Under the pieces are notes generated by a model that saw only the letters and a program-made list of their open reading frames with translations, searched no databases and had not been told where the DNA came from. Of a stretch of DNA of 64,000 nt, positions 34,712 through 43,760 are shown in pieces. The first letter of the stretch is position 1, and each line of letters begins with the position of its first letter. This stretch comes from Candidatus Thorarchaeota archaeon. Lineage in GTDB: Archaea > Asgardarchaeota > Thorarchaeia > Thorarchaeales > Thorarchaeaceae. The position numbers and the translations under genes were made by a program. Where the stretch lies: assembly GCA_008080745.1 (NCBI GenBank), contig SHMX01000006.1:1-64000 (forward strand), written 5' to 3'.

Positions 34712-35509
34712 TTAGTCAGTACCTCCGGATTCACTACTAGTCATGTTAGCATCAATATCTTGAAATCCTTCACTAGAACGAATCAAGATCTCTTTCGTTT
34801 CCTGATATGATCTAACAAAATCATCATCATCTGACAAAAATACCAATGCGACTTGCTCGATTAGATTTGGATGATTTAGGAGGTATTCTGAATCTCCAAC
34901 CAGATGTTCTGCTAATTGTTGTACTGTCGCAGAAAGTAACCGTTCTTGTTCTATGAAAATTTCTTTCAAACGTCTCCGGTCTTTAGGTTTTGGGACTACA
35001 TCCCAACCATGTTTCAAAGTTTCGAGTACTTCCTCCACATCACTCGGAGATACACCCAAGTATTGGGAGATAAAGAATCTGGCAATGCTACGGTAGAATC
35101 TCGCACGAGGTTTCTTCGATCTATATCGAGCATCGCCCAATTGATGCTCCTTTATGAGACCGTGTTCGATCAGCTGATTCAAATGATAGTAACATTGCTG
35201 TTTTGTAGCTTTAAACTCGGGAAAACGCACATGCGCTGCCTCGTGAATCTCAGATACGGTCATCCAAAATCGTCTAGTTGGTGTACTTCGAGTCACATGA
35301 TGGGTTACACTCGTACCATCCTGTAGTGTTTTCTTCCTAACTTCACGTTCGATTTCAAAATCCAGAATACCTTCACAGAGAACACGTAGAATTTTTTGTC
35401 TAAGTGGGTGTTTGAGACTCTCCTCTTGAGCACGGGTCTTGAGACGAAATAATGTCTTTGGTGTATCGTTATTCTGCCACACCAAACTCATTTCCTGTTT
35501 TTGTGCCAT
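34712..35509 (-). CDS. Winged-helix transcription regulator
   Basis: 265 residues. An ArsR-like winged helix occupies ~30-150: H-P-L-R-Q-K-I-L-R-V-L, then F-W-M-T-V-S-E-I, C-Y-Y-H-L-N-Q-L-I-E-H-G-L-I and a basic wing. A ~60-residue insert with T-L-Q-D-G-T sits between the first helix and the recognition helix and is shared with the divergent gene at 35742. The C-terminal ~110 residues are helical and acidic. A 37-bp palindrome lies directly upstream of the ATG and probably covers its promoter, suggesting autoregulation. Confidence 0.75.
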   Translation of the reverse strand: MAQKQEMSLVWQNNDTPKTLFRLKTRAQEESLKHPLRQKILRVLCEGILDFEIEREVRKKTLQDGTSVTHHVTRSTPTRRFWMTVSEIHEAAHVRFPEFKATKQQCYYHLNQLIEHGLIKEHQLGDARYRSKKPRARFYRSIARFFISQYLGVSPSDVEEVLETLKHGWDVVPKPKDRRRLKEIFIEQERLLSATVQQLAEHLVGDSEYLLNHPNLIEQVALVFLSDDDDFVRSYQETKEILIRSSEGFQDIDANMTSSESGGTD

Positions 35510-35532
35510 TAGATAGTCTCCTTTTCAGTCAC

Positions 35533-35569
35533 ACGTTTTTATTAAAATCAATTTTAATAACAAAAACGT
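35533..35569. promoter_or_regulatory. Long palindrome between divergent winged-helix genes
   Basis: ATTAAAAT and its complement ATTTTAAT are joined by CA (core 35539-35560, 10-bp perfect arms), and the flanking ACGTTTTT (35533-35540) pairs with AAAAACGT (35562-35569) after a short bulge. It lies 24-60 bp upstream of the minus-strand ATG at 35509 and overlaps its likely TATA element. A symmetric operator for one or both neighbouring winged-helix proteins is likely. Confidence 0.6.
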
Positions 35570-35741
35570 TATAATATAAGTGTTTTTAATTGGTATAATT
35601 ATTAGTAAACACAGTATTAATTTTTAATTTTTCAATTAAATGGATATTTACTAAATCCTATAGGTTTTTATTGCTGTATGTAATGGTAGACACGTCTATC
35701 GCTATTCTCTGAAAATAATACACCACCACCACACCAAGAGG

Positions 35742-37979
35742 GTGAACAGATATTTGGAAAAATCAAACAACGACGCCCAAAAATTCCCTGATACAGAGAG
35801 AAAAGACTTCATGGTATTGGAAACACGAGAGCAGAGACAGTCACTATATGATCCATTACGAAAAGAGATACTACGAACTCTAGGGCAAGGAATTGAAGAG
35901 TATACTACTGAGGTTCAGAAGTCAGAGGAGACAACCCTAGAGGATGGGATAGTAGTTACTGAAGAAGTCAAAATCACAAAACCAATAACACGTTACTGGA
36001 TGGCGGTTCCTGAGATTGTGAGTCATATCAACGAAGAACATCCGCATCTAGGTCTAAATAATCACAATTGCTATTACCATCTCTACAAACTAGTTGAACA
36101 AAAGTTAGTTGATCAATACCCAGAGAAAAAAGAGAAACGAAAAAAGAAGACTAGAATCCGTGGTATGTATTTCAGAGCAGCAGCCAAGTTCTATGTTCCT
36201 ACAACTTTTGAGATTGCATCCGATATTAGAGAGGAGGATGTACTACCGCCAGAGATAGATGAGCGTCTTGTGGAATTAGCTCAGAAAGTCAAAGACACCA
36301 AAGAACCTCGAGCTATTGAATATGACCTAGAGATAGATAATGAAACCTTTTGGTTCTCAGTGATGATGAGTCTTCATGATGATGGAGAAAGTATAATATC
36401 CGTCGTTAGAGATATCACGGAACAAAAACATGCTCAAGAAGAATTGAGAAAAAGCCAAGAGATGTTGGATCTAGCTCTACGGGGAGCAGATTTAGCACCA
36501 TGGGAGTTCAGTGAAGTAACTAATGAGATTATTTATAGTCAGAAGTATGCAGAAATTTTAGGATATTCATTAAATGAATTACAGAAGAAAATCCCAGATC
36601 CTAGAGATCTTATCCATCCGGACGATATTGAAAAAGTTATGGAAAAATGGGAAGAACATACCAGAGGAGATACTGACTATGTTGCTCTCCAGTATAGAAT
36701 GCGTACAAAAAGTGGGGATTATGTCTGGGTTCAAGATAGAGGAAGAATAGTTGAACGAACACCAGGAGGTCTCATAACAGCAGGAACTATTAGAGATATT
36801 ACCAAACAAAAGCAAATGGAGGAGGCATTGGGAGCAACTGAGGAACGTTACCGAACATTATACGAAAATTTAGCTGATGGGTTGTTCATCATTAACACTG
36901 ACAGAAATATATCATTTTGTAGTCCTCTTGGAGCAAAAATGTTCGGATATTCACAGAATAACTTGATAGGGATGGACTTCTTAGATTTGATATTTCCTGG
37001 TGATAGAGAACGTCTGAGAGCCATTGCTACCCCAAAATCAAAAATATCTGAAATATTATACGATGGATTAGAAGCAAGAGGGTTGAGAAAGAATGGATCT
37101 ATATTTCATTTTCACGCTACGGGCTCAATAGTTAGAGAAGGCAAGGAGGTAACTGGTTATCAGATTCTAGTCAGAGACATCACTGAATTAGTAAAGACAA
37201 GACAGCTTATCCAAGAAGAACGAGACAGAGCTCAGGTATATCTGGATATTGCAGGAACCATATTTCTAGTAATGGATAGAGATGGCTCGATTGCACTTCT
37301 CAATAAGAAGGGTCTCGAAGTCATGGGGTATGAGGTTGAAGATATAATAGGACAACCCTGGTTCAATTTTGTTCCAGAGGATGAGAGGGAAAATGTACGA
37401 GTAGCGTTTCAAAATCTCATGTCTGGAGAAACTGAGCAGATAGATTACGTTGAGAGACCTGTTTTGACCAAAGAAAATGAAGAACGCTTAATTGCTTGGC
37501 ATACCACAATCATCAGAGATAAAGAAGGAAATATTATTGGATTAATCAGTTCGGGCGATGATATTACTGAAAGAAGATGTGCTGAAGAATCCCTCCAGGA
37601 AAGCGAAGCGAGGTTTAGAACTTTAGTACAGAACTCAACTCATGCATTCTTAGTATTTCAAGGAGAACCACCGGAATGTGTCTACGTGAATCCTGCATTC
37701 ATCGAATTTTCAGGATATACCCCCGAAGGGGTGATGAGTGCCTCCTTTGATGAAATCATAGAAATGGTTCATCCGGATGATCAAGAGATAATGCGTAAGA
37801 GAATCCAAGGAGTTATCCGAGGGGAAAGGGAACCCGAACGGGAATTCGAGGTTAGATATAGACATAGAGATGGAAACTTGGTTTATGCTTATGCAAATCC
37901 AAGTAAGGTCGAATATGACGGACAACCAGCATATCAAATCCTATTGGTGGATATCTCTAGATGGAAAAACCATCAATAA
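35742..37979 (+). CDS. Winged-helix domain fused to PAS sensor domains
   Basis: 745 residues. Residues ~25-150 form a winged helix close to that of the divergent gene at 34712-35509 (P-L-R-K-E-I-L-R-T-L, Y-W-M-A-V-P-E-I, C-Y-Y-H-L-Y-K-L). It is followed by part of a PAS domain (~175-228) and four PAS/PAC units (~238-355, ~360-485, ~490-610, ~615-740), each ending in a D-I-T-x-type PAC strand. No kinase, HATPase or output domain follows the last PAS, so this is a one-component sensor that would read signals through PAS and act on DNA. The start is GTG 35742 next to GAGGG; TTG 35754 or ATG 35811 are alternatives. PAS ligands cannot be read. Confidence 0.82.
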   Translation: MNRYLEKSNNDAQKFPDTERKDFMVLETREQRQSLYDPLRKEILRTLGQGIEEYTTEVQKSEETTLEDGIVVTEEVKITKPITRYWMAVPEIVSHINEEHPHLGLNNHNCYYHLYKLVEQKLVDQYPEKKEKRKKKTRIRGMYFRAAAKFYVPTTFEIASDIREEDVLPPEIDERLVELAQKVKDTKEPRAIEYDLEIDNETFWFSVMMSLHDDGESIISVVRDITEQKHAQEELRKSQEMLDLALRGADLAPWEFSEVTNEIIYSQKYAEILGYSLNELQKKIPDPRDLIHPDDIEKVMEKWEEHTRGDTDYVALQYRMRTKSGDYVWVQDRGRIVERTPGGLITAGTIRDITKQKQMEEALGATEERYRTLYENLADGLFIINTDRNISFCSPLGAKMFGYSQNNLIGMDFLDLIFPGDRERLRAIATPKSKISEILYDGLEARGLRKNGSIFHFHATGSIVREGKEVTGYQILVRDITELVKTRQLIQEERDRAQVYLDIAGTIFLVMDRDGSIALLNKKGLEVMGYEVEDIIGQPWFNFVPEDERENVRVAFQNLMSGETEQIDYVERPVLTKENEERLIAWHTTIIRDKEGNIIGLISSGDDITERRCAEESLQESEARFRTLVQNSTHAFLVFQGEPPECVYVNPAFIEFSGYTPEGVMSASFDEIIEMVHPDDQEIMRKRIQGVIRGEREPEREFEVRYRHRDGNLVYAYANPSKVEYDGQPAYQILLVDISRWKNHQ

Positions 37980-38085
37980 TATCAACCAATTAGTTTCTCA
38001 ATTAGCATAAGCAATTTTTCTAATTGAATGACTAAGCTAATCAGTAGGTAATGCAATTAAAGGTTGCAACTGGATATTGTTTGCT

Positions 38086-38448
38086 ATGATAGTGAATCCG
38101 ACTGACGACTTCATAGGTACACTCCTTGCTGAAGTATTTCGAAGAGAACTTGAATCAGAAAAAAAGAAAGAGGAAGTATCGAAGTGGAAAATATCAATGA
38201 TTCTAGATACAGATTACTATCCAGTTTCTATCGAATTTAATAATGGCATCTCTATCATAAAGGGAGTCATAAAAGACCCAGATATTACCATGACTACTTC
38301 GATGCAGACAATAATCGATATTACAAGAGGAAAGACTAGTGCACTACGCGCCATTAGAAAAGGAGAACTAAGAGTAAAAGGTTTATTCCGTCATCCAAGG
38401 TCCGCTTTCAGACTATATCGTTTCATGATACCAGCTTTAGAGGGTTAA
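38086..38448 (+). CDS. SCP2-like sterol-carrier domain protein
   Basis: 120 residues resembling the SCP2 lipid-binding fold: a strand region with W-K-I-S-M-I-L-D, then P-D-I-T-M-T-T-S-M-Q-T-I-I-D-I-x-x-G-K-T-S-A and the closing R-K-G-E-L-R-V-K-G. SCP2 domains bind fatty acyl or other hydrophobic ligands. It is first in an operon with an FAD oxidase and an iron-sulfur CCG protein, hinting at a lipid-like or hydrophobic hydroxy acid substrate. ATG 38086 is chosen; TTG 38077 is the alternative. Confidence 0.75.
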   Translation: MIVNPTDDFIGTLLAEVFRRELESEKKKEEVSKWKISMILDTDYYPVSIEFNNGISIIKGVIKDPDITMTTSMQTIIDITRGKTSALRAIRKGELRVKGLFRHPRSAFRLYRFMIPALEG

Positions 38449-38452
38449 TCAG

Positions 38453-39874
38453 TTGATCATTAAGAAATTATGTAAGGTAGTTGGAGATCAGTATGTTTCT
38501 GAAAGTACTGGTGAAAGGTATATCTATTCTCAAGATATGACGGAGAATGAACCTTGTCAACCAATAGCTATTGTCATGCCAGAATCTGTAGAAGAGATTC
38601 AAGCTATATTGAAGATAGCAAATGAAACGAAGACCCGCATCGTGCCGTTTATCACCGGCCAGAATGTTGGAGGCCTGACTATACCCCAAGTAGAGGAATC
38701 AATCATCATTGACTTGAAACGGATGGATAAGATACTACAAGTTGATGAAGAAGCAATGTACGCACTTGTGGAACCAGGAGTAACCTTTGGGCACATGAGA
38801 CGGTATCTTGATGCCCATCATCCAGAATTACGATACACTTACCCCCTAGCTCCACCATATACATCAGTTGTAGCAAATGCATTACTACAGGGTCTCTGTG
38901 ATCTATCAACCAGACATGGAGCTATGGCAGACTTCGTGAACGGTCTTGAAGCAGTTCTTCCAACAGGAGAATTGGTTAGAGTGGGTTCAGGTATTCTCGG
39001 TGAGGATAATTGGTTTGGTCGTTACCCATTGCCAGACCTTGTAGGGCTATTCAGTGGATGGCAAGGAATGTCAGGCATAGTGACAAAAATGGCTCTTCAA
39101 TTATTTCCGAAACCACCACATATTGAACATGCTGCACTATTTACTTTCGGAGAAGAGCCAACCACCGAGATTCTGAAGAGAATAGCACGTAAACAGATTC
39201 TTGATGATGCAGATTGCATGTCGTTATCACTTGTCAAGATGCTTCTTGGTGTTGATTATCCTGTTGAAGCTTTAGATGGCGAGCCAGATTATGCTACATT
39301 GATTGCTGTATCGGGAAACACAGAGAGAGAAGTCCTAGAAAAGCTGAGTGTCGTTGAGGATGAGATGGAGAGAGCTAAATCAAAAGAGCCAAGACAACTT
39401 CTAGTAACATGGGATGCTATTTCAAAATTGATGGGCGAACAGGCTCGTTCATGGATTGACTTTCCTTCCGATGCCTTCAAAATTCTGACCGAATTCGACG
39501 GTCTCACATGGGTCGGTACATATATTCATCCGAAAGCATGGGGGAAAGCTTTAGCGGGTGGTAGGAAAATCGTAGAAAGATATGAATTTGAATTAATGGC
39601 ATTCCTTAAGCCTATGAATGGAATGCATTTTGCAGAGTTTAAATTCATAATCAGGTTTCCGAAAGATATTGAGAACATAGAGAGAGTGAAAAGATGCAAT
39701 TCCGAATTACTCGATTTTGCCTTGGATAACGGAGCAATACCGTATAAAACTCCAGTGTGGGCTGCTAAAAAACTACAGGAACGGATAGATCCCCAATTCA
39801 TAGCTCTACTACGCAGAATAAAGAGATCTCTGGACCCAAATAATATCATGAATCCGGGAAGGTGGAATCTGTGA
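38453..39874 (+). CDS. GlcD-like FAD-linked oxidase
   Basis: 473 residues from a TTG with GAGGG about eight bases upstream. The FAD_binding_4 (PCMH/VAO-type) region at ~35-210 shows the pattern I-V-M-P-x-S-V-E-E-I-Q, G-Q-N-V-G-G, a V-E-P-G-V-T-F strand and a T-G-E-L-V-R-V-G-S-G loop. The C-terminal part ends with L-D-P-N-N-I-M-N-P-G, as in GlcD and D-lactate dehydrogenases. Such enzymes oxidise 2-hydroxy acids with electrons passed to a partner iron-sulfur protein, which here is the next gene (4-bp overlap). The substrate is not known. Confidence 0.85.
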   Translation: MIIKKLCKVVGDQYVSESTGERYIYSQDMTENEPCQPIAIVMPESVEEIQAILKIANETKTRIVPFITGQNVGGLTIPQVEESIIIDLKRMDKILQVDEEAMYALVEPGVTFGHMRRYLDAHHPELRYTYPLAPPYTSVVANALLQGLCDLSTRHGAMADFVNGLEAVLPTGELVRVGSGILGEDNWFGRYPLPDLVGLFSGWQGMSGIVTKMALQLFPKPPHIEHAALFTFGEEPTTEILKRIARKQILDDADCMSLSLVKMLLGVDYPVEALDGEPDYATLIAVSGNTEREVLEKLSVVEDEMERAKSKEPRQLLVTWDAISKLMGEQARSWIDFPSDAFKILTEFDGLTWVGTYIHPKAWGKALAGGRKIVERYEFELMAFLKPMNGMHFAEFKFIIRFPKDIENIERVKRCNSELLDFALDNGAIPYKTPVWAAKKLQERIDPQFIALLRRIKRSLDPNNIMNPGRWNL

Positions 39875-41007
39875 CAAAGGAACCCTCGGTCATTTCAGAA
39901 TGGCTTCATAGATGTATCCGATGCGGGAACTGCAAATACATTTTTCGTGATTATGATAAATCATGTCCCTCAGGGCAACATTATAGATTTGAGAGTTACT
40001 TTGCATCCGGAAAGATTTGGATAGCAAGAGGCATTGAATCTAAAGAGCTTGATTTTGATGAATCATTGCTGGGACCAATCTTTAGTTGCCCTACTTGTGG
40101 AAGCTGTGAGATTCAATGCCAAGCCCCACATCAAGAGCACATAGTTGACATTATTGAGGAACTACGAGCACATGCAGTTGAAACATTAGGACCTTTACCC
40201 AAACATAAGGGATTTCTAGAAAAAATCCAGAAGCACAATAACCCGTATGGAGAAATACATCACAATAGGGAGTTAGTAAATATTCATGGACTTCCTGACA
40301 AAGCAGAAAACGTCTACTTTGTTGGATGTACTTCAAACTATCGCGAGACATCTATTAGAGATGCTACAATCCATATTCTCAAAACAAGTGGAATGAATTT
40401 TACAGTTATCGATGAGGTGTGCTGCGGATCACCTCTGCTTAGGACAGGTCAAAGAGCTGAGGTTAAGAAGCTAGTAAAACATAATCTGGTGAAAATCAAA
40501 GAAGCGGGAGCGAAACGGATCATTACTTCTTGTGCAGGATGCTTCAGAACGATAAAGAAAGATTATCAAAAATTTGAGAAAGATTTCAAATTGGAAGTCA
40601 TTCATATCTCGCAATTATTACCATCATTAATAGAGAGTGGAAGATTAACTTTCAAACACACAAAAGATTCACCTAGAATCACATATCATGATCCTTGCCA
40701 TCTTGGAAGACACATGGGAGTCTATAATGAACCTAGAAATGTGATATCCGTTTTACCAGTAGAGATGGTTGAGATGTCTAGGAACCGTGAAAATGCATGG
40801 TGTTGCGGCGCTGGTGGAGGATGTCGTGCAGCTTTTCCTGAGTTCTCTCTTGCTACCGGAAAGGTCCGAATTGCCGAAGCAGATGAAATTGGTGCTGAAT
40901 TACTCGTAAGTACATGTCCATTCTGTGTATCTCAACTTCGAGAAGTCAATGATACAGACATGAAGGTTTTAGATTTGACAGAATTGTTGTCAAGTCTAAT
41001 CAGGTAG
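39871..41007 (+). CDS. GlcF/HdrD-like iron-sulfur CCG-domain protein
   Basis: 378 residues. The N-terminus has C-I-R-C-G-N-C...C-P and, at ~75, C-P-T-C-G-S-C-E-I-Q-C, two 4Fe-4S sites. Two CCG domains follow: G-C-T-S-N-Y...V-C-C-G-S with S-C-A-G-C, and D-P-C-H-L-G-R...W-C-C-G-A-G-G-G. Together with the FAD oxidase this makes a GlcDF/LldEF-type dehydrogenase that feeds electrons to the membrane or to another carrier. GTG 39871 forms a GTGA overlap with the upstream stop and has GGTGG five bases before it; an in-frame GTG at 39862 is less well placed. The 3' end overlaps the convergent gene by 12 bp. Confidence 0.88.
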   Translation: MTKEPSVISEWLHRCIRCGNCKYIFRDYDKSCPSGQHYRFESYFASGKIWIARGIESKELDFDESLLGPIFSCPTCGSCEIQCQAPHQEHIVDIIEELRAHAVETLGPLPKHKGFLEKIQKHNNPYGEIHHNRELVNIHGLPDKAENVYFVGCTSNYRETSIRDATIHILKTSGMNFTVIDEVCCGSPLLRTGQRAEVKKLVKHNLVKIKEAGAKRIITSCAGCFRTIKKDYQKFEKDFKLEVIHISQLLPSLIESGRLTFKHTKDSPRITYHDPCHLGRHMGVYNEPRNVISVLPVEMVEMSRNRENAWCCGAGGGCRAAFPEFSLATGKVRIAEADEIGAELLVSTCPFCVSQLREVNDTDMKVLDLTELLSSLIR

Positions 41008-41469
41008 AATAACTTCATCTTGGTGTTTTTCGTAATAAAAGCTCATTCTATCAACAAACCACATTTTCATGAGGAAGGCAATAGATGCGAAAAACATCAT
41101 CTCCCAAAATAATTGAAGATAAGTTACGATTATTGTAGGAATGAAAAAGATACCTGATACTACATTCATCCAGAAATGAATGTCACGTTCTCCCTTCGCG
41201 GTCCAAATTTTCTCACCTAAAACTCCTTTACTAGCCCAATTATCGTAATTATCAGGTTTTGAGAAGATACGTGGATTAACAGCAGACCAAATCCCATAGA
41301 TAATCAACCACACTAAAGGCCACCAGTTTGCCAGAGGATTTGCAAAGAATAAGGACATGTACCAAATAGGTGGAAAGAGAAAAGGTAATGACAAAATTCT
41401 TGACCATCCACTTTTTGGATTTGCATGTCTTAGCCATGTTTCTTCAGACATTATTCGTGTCTTGCTCAT
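40996..41469 (-). CDS. Small membrane protein, possibly DUF6653-like
   Basis: 157 residues with about four helices. The opening W-L-R-H-A-N-P-K-S-G-W-S-R-I-L and the later G-E-K-I-W-x-x-K-G-E-R-D-I-H-F-W recall DUF6653 proteins, of unknown function. ATG 41469 has GGTG six bases upstream; GTG 41478 is the alternative. It lies in the same direction as the DUF362 and ferredoxin genes, 69 bp after the former. Confidence 0.65.
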   Translation of the reverse strand: MSKTRIMSEETWLRHANPKSGWSRILSLPFLFPPIWYMSLFFANPLANWWPLVWLIIYGIWSAVNPRIFSKPDNYDNWASKGVLGEKIWTAKGERDIHFWMNVVSGIFFIPTIIVTYLQLFWEMMFFASIAFLMKMWFVDRMSFYYEKHQDEVILPD

Positions 41470-41546
41470 TTCTGGCACCAGTCATAAATCGTTTCTAAAA
41501 TAGATTCTAATTCATCCACTATTTAGCTTGCTAACATTTCATTCAA

Positions 41547-42434
41547 CTAGGACTGGTGAACTACAATTTGATCTTTATCTTTTGGCCCAATTCCAATCTT
41601 GATAGCATGTCTAATCTGCGGAACTGTCCAAACCTCTGAGCCAAGCGAGTTCTTTGCTTTGTAACTCTGCAGAAGCTTAACTCCTTCAATATCAACTGAC
41701 AACATGTTATCCCCTGCAATGATAATGTTTGGTTCTTCAATAGTTCCAGAGGCTGGACCTCCAGTAACGAAGACCTTTCTGGCATCCATCAAGACCAAAT
41801 CAGGATTAAAGAATGATGCGAGATCAGCAATTTTTTCTTGCAGCTTTCGTACATGCATTCTGATACGGTCACGTCCCCTTACCCAACCTATTAGCAACTT
41901 CATTGCACCAGTGAATCCAGCAAGTCTGTGAGTCTTTAGACAAGGGACAAGGAATAATTTATCTGAACCCCGCAAAGCGGGTCCACCAATCTGACCACCT
42001 TTCATATATTCCCCATTCGAAATATCTTGATGGGGCCAGTCATGATCGTCTAATATTACAAGTTCAGCCTCAAGTTCCTCAGCAACTCTTGTAACCCCAA
42101 CCTTTTCAGCAACTTCATGAGTGTCTAATCTAAACATCGAACTCTCAACAATGCGAAGTTTCTTTGCACCAGCATCAAGAATAAGTCTTCCAAACTCTCT
42201 AATGAAATCAGGGTCACTTGAAGCAGGATATGGATCTGCAGTGTTCAGATTTGGTTTGAGGGTAACAATATCCCCCTCAGAAACAAATCGCTCAAAACCG
42301 CCTAGTTGACCTATAGCTTTTCTGATTGAACTCTCTAGAGATCCTTGTACTTTGTGTCTAACAACTGTGTATTTTTTTCCAGTTTTAGATTCGAGATATG
42401 TACTGGAGTCGGTCTTTCTAGATGAAACAGTCAC
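41547..42434 (-). CDS. DUF362 family protein
   Basis: 295 residues with the DUF362 layout: V-T-L-K-P-N-L-N near the N-terminus, D-A-G-A-K-K-L-R-I-V-E-S-S, K-T-H-R-L-A-G-F-T-G-A-M-K-L-L-I-G and a Cys/Asp-containing centre. Many members carry 4Fe-4S domains; this one has none, but a ferredoxin gene lies 67 bp upstream on the same strand. GAGGA precedes the GTG start. The family has no settled function but often goes with iron-sulfur redox proteins. Confidence 0.82.
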   Translation of the reverse strand: MTVSSRKTDSSTYLESKTGKKYTVVRHKVQGSLESSIRKAIGQLGGFERFVSEGDIVTLKPNLNTADPYPASSDPDFIREFGRLILDAGAKKLRIVESSMFRLDTHEVAEKVGVTRVAEELEAELVILDDHDWPHQDISNGEYMKGGQIGGPALRGSDKLFLVPCLKTHRLAGFTGAMKLLIGWVRGRDRIRMHVRKLQEKIADLASFFNPDLVLMDARKVFVTGGPASGTIEEPNIIIAGDNMLSVDIEGVKLLQSYKAKNSLGSEVWTVPQIRHAIKIGIGPKDKDQIVVHQS

Positions 42435-42501
42435 ATACAGTCCTCTCGTTTCATATAGCAGAGAGATAGATGAATCTATGGAAAGGTGAATGAAAAGTAC
42501 T

Positions 42502-42723
42502 TCACTTAATTCTGATAGCTTGGTTAGGACAAACTTTTACGCAATCCAGGCATCTCGTACAGAGGTCTAGAAAAGCTACGTCAACTCTCCATTCATCGGG
42601 ATCATTACTCTCGTAATCGGGAGAGTACATCATAAAGAGAGCAGAAGGGCATATCTGCATACATTTCTTGCAATCACGAGGATCTCCACATTTCTCATAA
42701 TCAACGATGATATCTGTCTTCAT
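42502..42723 (-). CDS. Two-cluster 4Fe-4S ferredoxin
   Basis: 73 residues. The first motif is an atypical C-G-D-P-R-D-C-K-K-C...C-P, and the second, C-T-R-C-L-D-C-V-K-V-C-P, is a standard 4Fe-4S site. It is a soluble electron carrier for the neighbouring proteins. ATG 42723 overlaps the upstream stop as TGATG and has GGAGG seven bases before it; an in-frame ATG at 42729 sits directly on that site. Confidence 0.85.
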   Translation of the reverse strand: MKTDIIVDYEKCGDPRDCKKCMQICPSALFMMYSPDYESNDPDEWRVDVAFLDLCTRCLDCVKVCPNQAIRIK

Positions 42724-43592
42724 CACCATTCCTCCACAAGAGTTGGATAACTAGTTCGATCTACCATCTGTATTGCACCCTGCGGACAAGAAGTAGCACA
42801 TAGACCACATCCGTAGCATTTCCAGACATCAATGAATGGTCTGTTCGTTGAATCAGCAAAAGTAAGGGCTCCAAATTGGCATCTGCTTACACAGGTCTGA
42901 CAGCCATCACATTTTGAGAAATCAACCTTAGCTACATATTCTCCTTTGAGTAGTGCATTGAGACCATAATCCATTCTAATCCTAGTTGCGGCACACTCGG
43001 GGTACTCACAACTGCATAGAGCGGCAATATACGGAACAGGTCCAAACCAAACGGTATTGACACGTCCAGAGTGATTCATCTCTTCTATGAAATCTTGAGC
43101 TTCGTCAATGTGTAGCGGTTCAACTCCACTTTCAGGAATGTAACGTGGGAGTTTTGGAACCATCTCTGCTAATGCACCAAATGCTAGACAGCAAGCATCC
43201 TTGATACCTCGTGTCATATGGCGACATGCACAATTAACTTTGAGAATTGGCTCAGCTAATTCTAGAATCTTCTTTCCATCTTCAAGGGGAACAACTTGAC
43301 CAGGATGTCCCTCAGCTCGTCTTGGATTTCGACCCTTAAGGGGTTTTTCCTTGGTAAACCAGCTATTGATATATCGTTTGATGAATTTGCCCACTAACGG
43401 ATAACTGAATTTGTATCCAGGTCCTCGTGCAGAGATTCCATAGATCTTTTGAAGGTATACTTTCTCAAAATTTTTCCATAGTTCGAAAATATATTCATGG
43501 GCACCTACTTCTTCCGCGGTTTCTTGAATATAATTACGAGAATTCAGGTACCATTTCTTTCCGGCCCCATGTTTGTAACACCATTCACACAC
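42723..43592 (-). CDS. Iron-sulfur protein with Cys-rich N-terminal domain
   Basis: About 289 residues. The N-terminus begins C-E-W-C-Y-K-H-G-A-G-K-K-W-Y-L-N. A central C-A-C-R-H and C-C-L-A-F-G-A-L segment and a C-S-C-E-Y-P-E-C segment could bind metal. The C-terminal ~70 residues hold two 4Fe-4S sites: C-D-G-C-Q-T-C-V-S-R-C and C-Y-G-C-G-L-C-A-T-S-C-P. It is probably a redox protein feeding the adjoining ferredoxin. GTG 43592 is preferred because GGTGAT lies just upstream; TTG 43607 or GTG 43601 are alternatives. The substrate is unknown. Confidence 0.75.
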   Translation of the reverse strand: MCEWCYKHGAGKKWYLNSRNYIQETAEEVGAHEYIFELWKNFEKVYLQKIYGISARGPGYKFSYPLVGKFIKRYINSWFTKEKPLKGRNPRRAEGHPGQVVPLEDGKKILELAEPILKVNCACRHMTRGIKDACCLAFGALAEMVPKLPRYIPESGVEPLHIDEAQDFIEEMNHSGRVNTVWFGPVPYIAALCSCEYPECAATRIRMDYGLNALLKGEYVAKVDFSKCDGCQTCVSRCQFGALTFADSTNRPFIDVWKCYGCGLCATSCPQGAIQMVDRTSYPTLVEEW

Positions 43593-43760
43593 ACGTATCA
43601 CCAGCAAGTTTCAATATTATATCTACAACAATGTCCCTAATATTATCAATCGATGATATAACATTCTTTTAAATAACAATGAATGAATTTTGGGTTATCT
43701 AATTCTTACAGATGGCAAACCTGTACTTTTATTAACTATGTTAAAGTAAATATACGTGAA

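Noticed and set aside
43683-43760. Start of the secreted protein at ATG 43683
   Set aside because: It would put 26 polar residues before the signal peptide and would start upstream of the likely promoter; ATG 43761 fits better.
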